A DNA stretch of 64,000 bases from an uncultured Eubacteriales bacterium. Its GTDB lineage: Bacteria > Bacillota > Clostridia > Oscillospirales > CAG-272. Where the stretch lies: assembly GCA_948467545.1 (NCBI GenBank), contig CAOKER010000005.1:87733-151732 (forward strand), in the 5' to 3' direction. This document shows, one piece after another, positions 17,509 through 26,765 of the stretch (position 1 is the first letter of the stretch; every line of letters starts with the position of its first letter). A program made the position numbers and the translations under genes. Below the pieces are notes generated by a model, which did not search any database, was not told the origin of the DNA, and saw nothing but the letters and a program-made list of their open reading frames with translations.

Positions 17509-18453
17509 TTGGTTATGAGAATTATAAGACTTAAAGACGGTATGGAGGTCGGAGATGCTCCGTCCTGTGCGGCGGCGTTCGGAAACTTTGACGGAGTTCA
17601 CACCGGACACCGTGCTTTGCTGACGGAGGTAGTAAAAGTTTCATCAGGGAGCGACGGAGCTCTTGCACCGGCGGTTTGGACGCTTCGCGGCTTTGAATTG
17701 GGGGACGGAAAAAAGCTTACGTCCTTCTCGGAAAAATGCTGTTTGTTTAAGGATGCGGGAATTGAATATCTTTTTACCGATGATTATACGGAGGTTAGGA
17801 GTCTCTCACCCGATGAGTTTATATCAAATCATGTTATTGAAAAAATGAACTGTTTTCATTCCGTCTGCGGCTATAATTTCAGCTTTGGAGCAGGCGCTTC
17901 CGGAAGCTCTGATACTATGCGGAATCTGATGCTTGCGTTTGGGCGCAGTTCAACCGTAGTGCCGCCTTATACCATCGGTGGAACTGTCGTAAGCTCTACC
18001 GCCGTGCGTGATCTTCTTGCCGGAGGATGCACGGAGGAAGCTGCGGAAATGCTGGGGCGTCCGTACAGTCTTTCCGGAGTTGTAATTCACGGTAAGGCTT
18101 TGGGCAGAACTCTTGGCTTTCCCACCGCAAATATTTTGCCTGAAAAGGAATTTGCAGTTCCGAAGCGAGGCGTGTATCTTACGCGGACATTGTTTTTATC
18201 CGACGGTCATATTGGGGAAGACGGATTTTTTTCAGTCACAAATGTCGGTATTAATCCAACGGTTGGCGGGGAAAAGCGTATAAAATGTGAAAGCTACATT
18301 CTCGACTATACGGGTGATCTGTACGGAAAGAACATACAGATACTTTTCTATAAAAAGCTGCGTGATGAAAGGAAATTTTCGAATGTACAGGAGCTTACAG
18401 ATGCGGTAAGACAGAATATAGAGGATTGCCGCGAATGGAGCAGACAATTTTAA
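17509..18453 (+). CDS. ribF: Bifunctional riboflavin kinase / FAD synthetase
   Basis: A 314-residue enzyme making FMN and FAD from riboflavin in the cytoplasm. The N-terminal adenylyltransferase half has GNFDGVHTGH (nucleotidyltransferase HxGH). The C-terminal kinase half has GRTLGFPTANI and KRGVYLT, then the GINPTVGG block. The start is TTG at 17509, seven bases after AAGG; the in-frame ATG at 17515 (13 bases) is equally defensible. It lies just upstream of the DacA-like gene with 12 bases between its stop and that gene's GTG alternative start. Confidence 0.93.
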   Translation: MVMRIIRLKDGMEVGDAPSCAAAFGNFDGVHTGHRALLTEVVKVSSGSDGALAPAVWTLRGFELGDGKKLTSFSEKCCLFKDAGIEYLFTDDYTEVRSLSPDEFISNHVIEKMNCFHSVCGYNFSFGAGASGSSDTMRNLMLAFGRSSTVVPPYTIGGTVVSSTAVRDLLAGGCTEEAAEMLGRPYSLSGVVIHGKALGRTLGFPTANILPEKEFAVPKRGVYLTRTLFLSDGHIGEDGFFSVTNVGINPTVGGEKRIKCESYILDYTGDLYGKNIQILFYKKLRDERKFSNVQELTDAVRQNIEDCREWSRQF

Positions 18454-18486
18454 TACGTTATTTCCGTGGAAAGGAAAACGCTGGGA

Positions 18487-19995
18487 ATGTATAAAAAAGT
18501 CAAAAAAACAGGAGCTGTATATCCAAGGGCGCGCGCCGCAGTATTTTTATTTTTTATTTCGGTTATTTTTTCCGTACTGTTTTGCGGAGGCGGCGCGTAC
18601 GCTCTTGATGATCCGGAAATAACCGATACAAGCTGTGTTTATCTGTATAATATTACGAACGACGTTGTTATGTATTCAAAAAATACAGAGCTTTCGGTAT
18701 ATCCTGCATCGACTGTTAAAATCATGTCTGCCGTTATTGCAATTGAACAGTGGACTGAGAATTGGGACGAGCAAATTACGGTGACAGCGGAGATGCTGAA
18801 AGATATTTCCGGAAATAATATTAATCTGCGCAGAGACGAGGTTGTTACATTCCGCGATATGATTAACGGAGTAGTTGTCGGAGGGGCGAACGACTGCTGT
18901 TCGGTCCTTGCATACGCCGTATGCGGCAGTATTGAGAATTTTGTCGGACTTATGAATCAAAAGGCTTATGAGCTGGGAATGTACGACACCGTATATACGA
19001 ATGTTACCGGAATGCATGATCCGAAAATGAGGACTACTCTGTCAGACACCGTAAAGCTGTCCAAATATGCTCTTGTTCAATACAAATACTATGATGTTGC
19101 CAGTCAGTACCGGTATATTATGCCTGCCACAAATAAATCCGGTGTAAGGAATATATATACAAAAAATTCGTTTATGACAAGCTACTACGGAGATAAATAT
19201 TATTCTTCCGATATAAACGGAATAAATGCCGGTGCTACAGAGGAGGCAGGGTACTGCGCCGTTGTTACCGCAGAGCACGAGGGAACGTCATATCTTGCAA
19301 TAGCTATGGGCGCGGGGTATGACGATGAAGATATATACTCTTTTGTTACTATACGTTCAATGCTTGATTGGGCATACAAAAATTTCGGATATATTACAAT
19401 AGCAAGGGATAGCGATATTATCAAAGAGGTGCCGGTAAATATGGCAGCAGGCACGGATAAAGTCGCTCTGTACCCCAAGAGTACGGTAGAAGTTTTTATG
19501 CAGACCGGAATTGACGTTCAGAATGAGATAAGAAAAACTGTCGTTCTGAACAGTGACGAGCTTGACGCTCCGCTGAATAAGGGAGATGCCGTCGGTTTTC
19601 TTACGCTAAGCTATAATGACAGGATACTTGGAAAGGTAGAGCTGATTGTCCGAAATGACGTTCCGAGAAGCGAGGCTCTTTATATATTGACGATTGCCAA
19701 GACGTTGTTTTTTTCCGATTATGCGGTCGTTATAATGGCAGTAATTGCGTTCGCCGCAATTATTTATGTTATCTTCAGGGCGACATCTGTCGAAAAGAAA
19801 AGATCAGAGCAGACAGCCGAAAACATTAGGAAAATATATGAACCTTCAAAAGAGCAGCTTACTTACAGTGTAAAGACTAAAAAAACGGTTGGGAACGATA
19901 AGCAATCCGAACAAGTGTCTCAGAATCAGACTCGAAAAGAACTTAAAAAGAAAGAAGAACCGGATACTGAATTTAAATCGAATAAAACCGAATAA
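18487..19995 (+). CDS. DacA-like (PBP5 family) protein with lost catalytic motifs
   Basis: A 502-residue exported protein of the D-alanyl-D-alanine carboxypeptidase fold: an N-terminal signal segment (about 17-39), peptidase domain, a beta domain, a C-terminal transmembrane segment and a Lys/Glu-rich tail. SxxK is intact as STVK (75-78). The second motif, normally SxN (as in SGND), reads G-A-N (133-135), and the third, normally K-T-G before xTxxAGYC, reads N-A-G (247-249) in an otherwise conserved INAGATEEAGYC context. It is therefore probably not an active carboxypeptidase, though it may still bind penicillin or peptidoglycan. ATG 18487 has GGAAAGG 12 bases upstream; a GTG at 18466 is in frame. 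The stop codon lies in a 10-bp tandem repeat. Confidence 0.85.
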   Translation: MYKKVKKTGAVYPRARAAVFLFFISVIFSVLFCGGGAYALDDPEITDTSCVYLYNITNDVVMYSKNTELSVYPASTVKIMSAVIAIEQWTENWDEQITVTAEMLKDISGNNINLRRDEVVTFRDMINGVVVGGANDCCSVLAYAVCGSIENFVGLMNQKAYELGMYDTVYTNVTGMHDPKMRTTLSDTVKLSKYALVQYKYYDVASQYRYIMPATNKSGVRNIYTKNSFMTSYYGDKYYSSDINGINAGATEEAGYCAVVTAEHEGTSYLAIAMGAGYDDEDIYSFVTIRSMLDWAYKNFGYITIARDSDIIKEVPVNMAAGTDKVALYPKSTVEVFMQTGIDVQNEIRKTVVLNSDELDAPLNKGDAVGFLTLSYNDRILGKVELIVRNDVPRSEALYILTIAKTLFFSDYAVVIMAVIAFAAIIYVIFRATSVEKKRSEQTAENIRKIYEPSKEQLTYSVKTKKTVGNDKQSEQVSQNQTRKELKKKEEPDTEFKSNKTE

Positions 19996-20030
19996 GGCTG
20001 AATAAAGTTAAATAAAGCTAAATAAAGATT
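19981..20030 (+). repeat. Five 10-bp tandem units spanning a stop codon
   Basis: Five consecutive 10-mers beginning AATAA(A/G) run from 19981 to 20030. The TAA at 19993-19995 is the stop of the DacA-like gene, so the repeat covers both its last codons and the spacer. Confidence 0.9.
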
Positions 20031-20060
20031 AGCCTGAACAGCGGTTTAGGGTAAAAAGTT

Positions 20061-20105
20061 TGATTCTTGTCAGTCGGATTCTTGCCGGGCTGATTCTTGC
20101 CGGTC
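20061..20105 (+). repeat. Three 15-bp tandem units
   Basis: TGATTCTTGTCAGTC, GGATTCTTGCCGGGC and TGATTCTTGCCGGTC follow one another at an exact 15-bp period in the spacer before the large glycosidase gene. Confidence 0.9.
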
Positions 20106-20174
20106 GGAGAGCCGTTTCTGCTTTGAATTTAAGGTAAAAAAATTTTGTTGTATACTAAGGGTATGGTCAAAATA

Positions 20175-23100
20175 ATGAATACAGATAATTTAAGCGCTAA
20201 CAGCGGGATATATTTGAATTTTGTTAATCCTCCGCGCGGATATGGAAATATTCCGTTTTATTGGTGGAACGGCGATGTGCTTGATACAGAGCGAATTGAC
20301 AGTCAGCTGAAGCTTCTTTTGGACGGCGGAGTGTCTGGAGTTCAGATAAATTTTTGTCATAGCTGTCCTGCGCATGATCCGAAATCCGGAGGCGGAGGTT
20401 TCGGAAAGACATATGAGTGTACTCCGGCGATGTTTACCGACGAGTGGTGGGAGATTGTAAATCATACCTTTCGGACTGCAAAAAATCTGGGATTGGGAGT
20501 AGGTATTTCTGACTATACCATAGGCTGGATAGGAAACGGTTTTTTTGTCGATAAGGTTGTGTATGAAAACGGTTTGTGCGCTACCGAACTTAAATGCGAT
20601 ATAAAAGAATTGAAAGAAGGCGAAAGTTTAGGCGGATGCAGTGCTGACGTACTTGTAAGAGTTTTTGTACCGTTTGCGGGAGAGAATATTGTATATCCTG
20701 ACACATACTCAGGCACATATCCGGGGACATATTCAGGCACATATCTAGACACAGCTGCACTTCATACTTCGGGTGAGACACAGGCTGAGAGCAGCTATGC
20801 ATTAAGGTCGTATTCATATACGATACCGTGCGGAGGAAGGCTGATAACGGTACGTCGGGAAGTTAATCCGAATTCTATAGATGTAATGAATCCGGAGGCC
20901 GGAAGGCTTCTTTGCCGTCTGTTTTATGAAAATTTTCTCTTACATATAGACGAGGACTGCAGGGGCGTACTTAATTACTGCTTTCAGGACGAATTTATAG
21001 CCGGATGTGATTTCGGTCGTCTTTGGTCTGACGATTTTGCCGAACGTTTTAAGGAACTTAAGGGTTATGATATAGTACCGAAGCTTTATCTTCTTTTTGA
21101 CGACTGCGGGAGAAAGTCCGAGGCGGCCGCAGTGAGGCTTGACTATGCGGATGTCAAAGCTTCATTTATAGAAAACGGATATTTTAAGCCGATTTATGAA
21201 TTTCATAAATCACGCGGTCTTGTGTACGGCTGCGATCAATGCTCGCGCGGTTACAATCCGGCGGAATACGGGGACTATTTTCGCGCCGTCAAATATTTTA
21301 CCGCTCCAGGCAACGATACGCCCGACCGGTGTGCGGATCTGATTAAAGTTAAGGCAAGCAGCTCGGCGGCTCATTTGTATGGTCACGAAAGAGTTTGGCT
21401 TGAGGGATACCATAGTTCGGGATGGGGAACTTCTCTCGCTTCGCTTTCTGCTCCGACAAGCGAAAATTTTATTTTCGGTGCAAATCTGCTTTGCATGCAT
21501 GGTCTTTACTATTCCACATACGGCAGCATGTGGGAATGGGCTCCGCCGGATTTTCATTTTCGTATGCCTTATTGGAAACATGCAAAAGCGTGGTTCGGGT
21601 ATTATGAAAGACTGTCTTATCTGCTTACACGCGGTTCGCACCGCTGCGATTGTGCGGTATATTATCCTGTTTCTGCGTATGACACCGGATTTTCTCCGGA
21701 CAAGGCAAAAGAGCTGACTTTTGCCGCGGCCGAGAGACTGTACAGCGAAGGAATAGATTTTGATTTTATTGATTTTGAATCAATATCGCGCGCTGAGGCG
21801 AAAGACGGACGGCTTTGCGTATCGGGGGAAGAATATAAGATACTTATATTCTGCGGTGCGGATTCGGTGAGATACGAAACACTTATGTCGGCTCTTCGTT
21901 TTTCTGAGGCAGGCGGTACTGTGGTTTTTGTGGGTGATCCTCCGATTTACACCGATTGTGCTGACTGCAAAAAGAGCGAAAAGCTTATCGGCGAGATTTC
22001 TTCTGCGGCGGAGATCATCTCTGTTCGGACTGCGGAAGATATGGGGGCAGTGCGTTTTGCGGATATTTTTTCCGAGCGTTCCGTCTGCCGTGATTTTTTG
22101 CCCGAAAAGAAAGCTTTTGCACTTCACCGCGCTGCGGAAAGCGGTGATATTTATTTTGTCCGCGGTGAAAAGGGAGAAAGATGTGTTTTTAATACATCGG
22201 GATATTGTCAAGTATGGAATCCGCTGACCGGAGAACGTTTTTCGTATCCTGCCGAATGTATAACGCGGGAAGGACGTGAGTACAAAGCGTTATTGCTTCC
22301 GCTCGATGGCGATAATTTGTTCTTTTTTTCGGACGAGCGGCAGGATATTCCGGGATATATGTTTGAATCGGATACAAGATGTACGGTTCTTCTGGACGGA
22401 GAATGGGATTTTTCCCTGATTCCCACGATGGACAATACATACGGAGATTTTCGTCTTCCTGCCGGAAATTTGGGCGGTGATAAGGTCATCGGCGCCGAAA
22501 TAAGAAGCTTGAAGATTGACGGAGAGGATGTTTTCTGCGGAAAATACAGTCCGTTTGTATGCAGAACCGCCGAGGGAGAGACTGTCCCTCTTGTGTATGA
22601 CCGTTACGGATACCTTGACGGTTCTATTCAGGAACAGGGGTATCACGGTCTTAAAAAGTGTGTATATAATTTTGAAATATGTTTGCCGGAATCAGGCTAT
22701 GCCGAATATAAGGCTTACGCACAGGCAGATAAAGAAGAGAAAATTGTCTTTGAGATATACGGAGAGGTTCCGAATATATTGACGCTTGACGGAGAGGATG
22801 TTTTTTCGGCTCGTGGAGCCTTGGTGCTTTCTCCCGGAATACACAGAATTGAGCTTAAATTCGGAAGCGGAGACAGCGGCTTGGAAATATGCTCATGCTG
22901 CTGCGGCGCAGAACTTGAATCGAAAGGCGAAAAAGGCAGTGAAAAAAAACGTGGAATAGGACGCTCAGGTATATTTCTGCGCAGGGCGCAGGCGGGAGAG
23001 CTGTCTTCTTATGTGCTGCACGATTATTCGTCAATGGCAGAGGCCGAAGTTAAAAAATCTCGGAGCGGACTTCCTCTTTCAAACGATTGGTTCGCGAGGG

Positions 23101-23789
23101 AAGACCGTATACGGCTGACGGCTGAGCCGATGAGAACGAAGCTTATTGCCGAGTTTGATACAGCTCACGGCACTGAGGAGATTATTGTTACTGTGTTCGG
23201 TCAGCTTGTCGCCGCTTATGCCGACGATTGTGAAATAGAATTTGCTTTTGACGGACAAAATTCATACGGAGCCGGTATTTATCGTCTTGTTTTACCGTCA
23301 GGGGAACGCGGTAACAGGGTTTTAATCGAGCTGAATCCGTTAAATGGATATAACCGGGGGGATGTTTTTCCGGAGCCTATTCGGGAAAAAGTCGGATGCG
23401 GAAAAATTCTGACCGGTGACTTTACCGAATACGGCGGGCTTGAATGTTATTCAGGGCTTGCGGTTTATGAAACCGTGTTTGCAATAGATACTGACGGAGC
23501 AGAAATCTCGTCCGACGGCTGCAGACTTATGCTTGATCTCGGAGAGGTCGGATGCTCGTGCCAAATCAGTGTAAACGGATATGATGCAGGATGTATTTGT
23601 TCCGGTCCGTTTCGGACGGATATTACGGATTATATATGCAAAGGAAAGAATCGCCTGAGAGTTGAGGTGGCAAATACTCTGTGCGGTCATTACAGCACAA
23701 CTCCGTCGGTTTACTCCGGATGGCCGCATGACAGAAAGTCGGGATTGATTGGTCCGGTCAGCTTGTCGTTTGTTTCCTGCAAAAGGTAG
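20175..23789 (+). CDS. Large GH106-like glycoside hydrolase
   Basis: A 1204-residue protein. The N-terminal part (PFYWWNGDVLDTERIDSQL, then GGVSGVQINF, TDEWWEIVNHTFRTAKNLGL and a later DEF segment) resembles GH106 alpha-L-rhamnosidases, which act on plant polysaccharides such as pectin. The C-terminal 200 residues contain a galactose-binding-like beta-sandwich (GCSCQISVNGYDAG, then TDYICKGKNRLRVEVANTL). There is no signal peptide, so it probably acts on imported oligosaccharides in the cytoplasm. The ATG at 20175 has AAGGG 13 bases upstream; earlier in-frame ATG (20163) and TTG (20145) are poorer. Residues about 175-194 are an in-frame 12-bp repeat. The family call rests on patterns, so the exact substrate is open. 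Confidence 0.75.
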   Translation: MNTDNLSANSGIYLNFVNPPRGYGNIPFYWWNGDVLDTERIDSQLKLLLDGGVSGVQINFCHSCPAHDPKSGGGGFGKTYECTPAMFTDEWWEIVNHTFRTAKNLGLGVGISDYTIGWIGNGFFVDKVVYENGLCATELKCDIKELKEGESLGGCSADVLVRVFVPFAGENIVYPDTYSGTYPGTYSGTYLDTAALHTSGETQAESSYALRSYSYTIPCGGRLITVRREVNPNSIDVMNPEAGRLLCRLFYENFLLHIDEDCRGVLNYCFQDEFIAGCDFGRLWSDDFAERFKELKGYDIVPKLYLLFDDCGRKSEAAAVRLDYADVKASFIENGYFKPIYEFHKSRGLVYGCDQCSRGYNPAEYGDYFRAVKYFTAPGNDTPDRCADLIKVKASSSAAHLYGHERVWLEGYHSSGWGTSLASLSAPTSENFIFGANLLCMHGLYYSTYGSMWEWAPPDFHFRMPYWKHAKAWFGYYERLSYLLTRGSHRCDCAVYYPVSAYDTGFSPDKAKELTFAAAERLYSEGIDFDFIDFESISRAEAKDGRLCVSGEEYKILIFCGADSVRYETLMSALRFSEAGGTVVFVGDPPIYTDCADCKKSEKLIGEISSAAEIISVRTAEDMGAVRFADIFSERSVCRDFLPEKKAFALHRAAESGDIYFVRGEKGERCVFNTSGYCQVWNPLTGERFSYPAECITREGREYKALLLPLDGDNLFFFSDERQDIPGYMFESDTRCTVLLDGEWDFSLIPTMDNTYGDFRLPAGNLGGDKVIGAEIRSLKIDGEDVFCGKYSPFVCRTAEGETVPLVYDRYGYLDGSIQEQGYHGLKKCVYNFEICLPESGYAEYKAYAQADKEEKIVFEIYGEVPNILTLDGEDVFSARGALVLSPGIHRIELKFGSGDSGLEICSCCCGAELESKGEKGSEKKRGIGRSGIFLRRAQAGELSSYVLHDYSSMAEAEVKKSRSGLPLSNDWFAREDRIRLTAEPMRTKLIAEFDTAHGTEEIIVTVFGQLVAAYADDCEIEFAFDGQNSYGAGIYRLVLPSGERGNRVLIELNPLNGYNRGDVFPEPIREKVGCGKILTGDFTEYGGLECYSGLAVYETVFAIDTDGAEISSDGCRLMLDLGEVGCSCQISVNGYDAGCICSGPFRTDITDYICKGKNRLRVEVANTLCGHYSTTPSVYSGWPHDRKSGLIGPVSLSFVSCKR
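20697..20756 (+). repeat. In-frame 12-bp tandem repeat inside the GH gene
   Basis: Five 12-base units encode P-D-T-Y, S-G-T-Y, P-G-T-Y, S-G-T-Y and a degenerate L-D-T-A. The second and fourth are identical at the DNA level. The period is a multiple of three, so the frame is kept. Confidence 0.9.
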
Positions 23790-23870
23790 CTGTGTTACGT
23801 TTCAGCTATGAGGATATCGGCAATTCTATATTTTTTGTACCGCTGCATCGGCGGAGGAAGGGAGATTTTT

Positions 23871-24515
23871 ATGAATATTATAAAGCCCGGATACGAAATC
23901 ATTACCCCGATTGATTACGGGGCAACTCTTCGCGAACTTGAAAGGATCGGCCGTGTATGTTATAAAAGCGAGGACCGCATTACCGATGATTCCGCTGCCG
24001 CATTTATATCAAAAATTGTTGCAAGCGGGCATGGTTCTGTAATCGAGCACAGCCGTATTACCGTTAAATTTATCTGTGACCGCGGAGTAACGCATGAGAT
24101 TGTGCGCCACAGAATTGCAAGCTACAGTCAGGAAAGCACCAGATATTGCAATTATACAAAAGATAAGTTCGGCAGTGAACTTACATTTATCAGACCGTTT
24201 TTTTGGGAAGACGATTCTGAAAAATATGCTGTGTGGCTTGATGCGATGCAGAAGATTGAGGACAGCTATAATTCGCTGATTGCGCTTGGTGCGAAGCCGG
24301 AGGAAGCGAGGAGCATTCTTCCGAACAGTCTGAAAACCGAAATCGTAGTTTCTATGAATCTTCGTTCTTGGCGGCATTTTTTTGAACTCAGGACAAGCAG
24401 ACGAGCTCACCCGCAGATTCGGGAGATAGCTGTACCGCTGCTGCGTGAACTTGCGGAGAAGATGCCTGTTTTCTTTAAGGATATTGCGGACAGACTTCCG
24501 GAGAATTCTATATAA
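23871..24515 (+). CDS. thyX: Flavin-dependent thymidylate synthase ThyX
   Basis: A 214-residue FAD enzyme that makes dTMP from dUMP using methylenetetrahydrofolate. The ThyX signature RHRIASYSQESTRY, containing RHR-x7-S, starts at residue 79, and the LRSWRHFFELR block follows. The ATG at 23871 is preceded by GGGAG at six bases; the longer frame from 23808 has no ribosome site. It lies between the glycosidase and the rpsB promoter. No thyA is in the window. Confidence 0.95.
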   Translation: MNIIKPGYEIITPIDYGATLRELERIGRVCYKSEDRITDDSAAAFISKIVASGHGSVIEHSRITVKFICDRGVTHEIVRHRIASYSQESTRYCNYTKDKFGSELTFIRPFFWEDDSEKYAVWLDAMQKIEDSYNSLIALGAKPEEARSILPNSLKTEIVVSMNLRSWRHFFELRTSRRAHPQIREIAVPLLRELAEKMPVFFKDIADRLPENSI

Positions 24516-24565
24516 CCGAAAGTTATATGAAAAATGTAAAAAAAATATGAATGCTCAGAAATATC

Positions 24566-24594
24566 TTGAAAAAATCTGCCGTTTATGGTATTAT
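24566..24594 (+). promoter_or_regulatory. Promoter of rpsB-tsf
   Basis: TTGAAA (24566-24571), 17 bases, TATTAT (24589-24594), giving a leader of about 75 bases before rpsB. Confidence 0.8.
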
Positions 24595-24611
24595 ATTTTT
24601 TAAAGTTCGCA

Positions 24612-24663
24612 CACAGTATACGCTTCGGTGTAAATTCAAGTACTGTGGAGGGACAAACCGAAG
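24612..24663 (+). promoter_or_regulatory. Structured rpsB leader that can pair with its Shine-Dalgarno region
   Basis: CACAGTA / TACTGTG (24612-24618 with 24641-24647) closes a stem containing the small hairpin ACGC-TTCG-GTGT. CTTCGGT (24623-24629) is also perfectly complementary to ACCGAAG (24657-24663), which runs into the GAAGGAG ribosome site. Two alternative folds could therefore expose or hide the rpsB start. Ribosomal protein S2 autoregulates rpsB-tsf translation in E. coli; a similar role here is inference. Confidence 0.4.
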
Positions 24664-24675
24664 GAGAAAAGAAAA

Positions 24676-25431
24676 ATGGCAATTATTTCAATTAAACAGC
24701 TTCTTGAAGCAGGTGTACATTTCGGACACCATACACGCCGCTGGAATCCTAAGATGGCTGAGTACATCTTTACGGAGAGAAACGGTATCTATATTATCGA
24801 CCTCCAGAAAACCGTTAAAAAGTTTGAAGAGGCTTATATGTTTGTTCGTGATCTCTCGGCGGAGGGCGGTACAATTTTATTTGTCGGAACGAAAAAGCAG
24901 GCTGCCGACGCTATTAAAGAAGAGGCTCTCAGATCCGGCATGTATTTTGTGAATGCACGCTGGCCGGGCGGTATGCTTACAAACTTTAAAACGATAAAAA
25001 AGAGTATAGCAAGACTGAAGAGTCTTGAACAGATGAAAGAGGACGGAACCTTTGATCTTTTGCCGAAAAAAGAGGTTGCGAAGCTCTTCAAGGAAATGGC
25101 AGACCTCGAAAAGAACCTCGGAGGAATTAAGACAATGGAGCAGCTTCCTTCCGCGGTGTTTATCGTAGATCCGCGCAAGGAGAAGAATGCGGTAGCAGAG
25201 GCGAGAAAGCTCGGTATTCCGGTAATTTCGATTGTGGATACTAACTGTGATCCCGATGACGCGGATTATATAATTCCCGGAAATGATGACGCTATCCGTG
25301 CTATCAAACTTATAACATCCGTAATTGCAGACGCAGTAATTGAAGGCAGACAGGGAGAAACAACAGAAGAGGCGATAGCAGAAATTACGGCAGCCGAGGA
25401 AGAAGAGGACGTCGAAAACGCAAACGCGTAA
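24676..25431 (+). CDS. rpsB: 30S ribosomal protein S2
   Basis: A 251-residue ribosomal protein with the S2 hallmarks [15 protein letters not shown] near the N-terminus, [10 protein letters not shown], and the [14 protein letters not shown] / YIIPGNDDA blocks. The C-terminus is an acidic Glu-rich tail. GAAGGAG lies upstream of the ATG. It is the first gene of the rpsB-tsf unit, with tsf 126 bases downstream. Confidence 0.98.
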   Translation: MAIISIKQLLEAGVHFGHHTRRWNPKMAEYIFTERNGIYIIDLQKTVKKFEEAYMFVRDLSAEGGTILFVGTKKQAADAIKEEALRSGMYFVNARWPGGMLTNFKTIKKSIARLKSLEQMKEDGTFDLLPKKEVAKLFKEMADLEKNLGGIKTMEQLPSAVFIVDPRKEKNAVAEARKLGIPVISIVDTNCDPDDADYIIPGNDDAIRAIKLITSVIADAVIEGRQGETTEEAIAEITAAEEEEDVENANA

Positions 25432-25557
25432 AAAATGTGATAATAATAGAGATAAGCTGCGTGAAAGATTCTGTAAGAGTTTTTCACGCACAAATCTGTA
25501 AACGTATAAAATATGTCTGTGATATACAGATATACAGAGCAAGGAAAGGATTTTAGT

Positions 25558-26490
25558 ATGGCAGAGATTACAGCAAAAATGGTTGCCGAGCTCAGAGCGA
25601 AAACCGGCTGCGGCATGATGGACTGCAAAAAGGCATTAAAGGAAACCGACGGAGATTTCGACGCGGCTATTAAGACTCTGAGGGAACGCGGACTGGCCGT
25701 TGCTGCGAAGAAAGCAGACAGAATTGCTGCCGAGGGTATTGTCAGCATTAAATTTAACGACGCCCATGATGAGGCGGCGATGATCGAGGTTAATACGGAA
25801 ACAGACTTCGTTGCAAAAAACGCCGATTTTCAGGCGTTTGTCGACGGTGTTCTTGACACAATACTTGCAAATCATCCCGCTGATACGGCGGCTTTGATGG
25901 CATGCAGCTTTGCGGGTTCCGATATGACAGTTGAGGCTGCGCTTAAGGATAAGATATTTACAATCGGAGAGAACATTCAGATTCGCCGTTTTGTAATTGC
26001 AAACGGTACAATAAGCTCATATATTCACGGCAAGGGACAGACAGGAGTCATGATTGTCTTTGACGCTGATGACGCCGCAAAGAATAATGCGGGCTTTGCC
26101 GAGTATGGCAAGAATATTGCGCTTCAGGTAGCAGCCATTCCCGTGCAGTATGTGAATAAAGAGGATGTACCTCAGGCCGCGCTTGACGAAGAAAAAGAAA
26201 TTCTGATGGCTCAGATTGCAAATGATGAGAAGAACAAGAATAAGCCTGCAGCTATTATAGAAAAGATGGTTACCGGGCGTCTTGGCAAATTTTATGAGAA
26301 CAATTGCCTTACCGAGCAGTCTTATGTAAAGGACGAAGCTCTAACTGTAGGAAAATATACCGAGCAGACTGCGAAGGAATTCGGCGGCAAAATCAAAATA
26401 CTTGCATTTTACCGTTACGACAAGGGAGAAGGACTTCAGAAACGCGAGGATAATTTTGCAGAAGAAATTGCCGGTATGATCAATAAATAA
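25558..26490 (+). CDS. tsf: Translation elongation factor Ts
   Basis: A 310-residue nucleotide exchange factor that regenerates EF-Tu-GTP. The N-terminal UBA-like domain has RAKTGCGMMDCKKAL, followed by the EGIVS / NTETDFVAKN core. The ATG at 25558 has GGAAAGG eight bases upstream; the longer frame from 25513 has no signal. A strong terminator follows. Length and order are typical. Confidence 0.98.
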   Translation: MAEITAKMVAELRAKTGCGMMDCKKALKETDGDFDAAIKTLRERGLAVAAKKADRIAAEGIVSIKFNDAHDEAAMIEVNTETDFVAKNADFQAFVDGVLDTILANHPADTAALMACSFAGSDMTVEAALKDKIFTIGENIQIRRFVIANGTISSYIHGKGQTGVMIVFDADDAAKNNAGFAEYGKNIALQVAAIPVQYVNKEDVPQAALDEEKEILMAQIANDEKNKNKPAAIIEKMVTGRLGKFYENNCLTEQSYVKDEALTVGKYTEQTAKEFGGKIKILAFYRYDKGEGLQKREDNFAEEIAGMINK

Positions 26491-26506
26491 TTAATGCCGG
26501 ATTTTT

Positions 26507-26560
26507 ACGGATGTCTTACAATGAATTATGTTTTGTTCATGTGGGATGTCCGTTTTTTTT
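26507..26560 (+). terminator. Terminator of rpsB-tsf
   Basis: A long hairpin with G-T pairs (arms starting ACGGATGTC at 26507 and ending GATGTCCGT at 26553) is followed by eight T. Confidence 0.85.
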
Positions 26561-26610
26561 GAAAAATTGCAAATTTTCTTCTTATACAGCAAAATATTCA
26601 TAAAAATCTA

Positions 26611-26639
26611 TTTACAAATTAAGATTTATCAGATACAAT
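26611..26639 (+). promoter_or_regulatory. Promoter of the pyrH operon
   Basis: TTTACA (26611-26616), 17 bases, TACAAT (26634-26639), downstream of the tsf terminator and about 120 bases before the pyrH start. Confidence 0.75.
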
Positions 26640-26765
26640 ATATTTCAGAATATAATGAAAAAATTGTGCTTAAGTTCTGATGAAAAAACAAGGAGCATTG
26701 ACGCAAAAAATTAAGTGTTTTGTTTCTCTGTATTTTTTGCGTTGGAAAGGTATGGTTATCGATAT

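Noticed and set aside
20145..20174. Leaderless start of the GH106-like gene at ATG 20163
   Set aside because: TATACT (20151-20156) would place transcription near 20163, but the -35 match is poor and AAGGG is correctly placed for ATG 20175.
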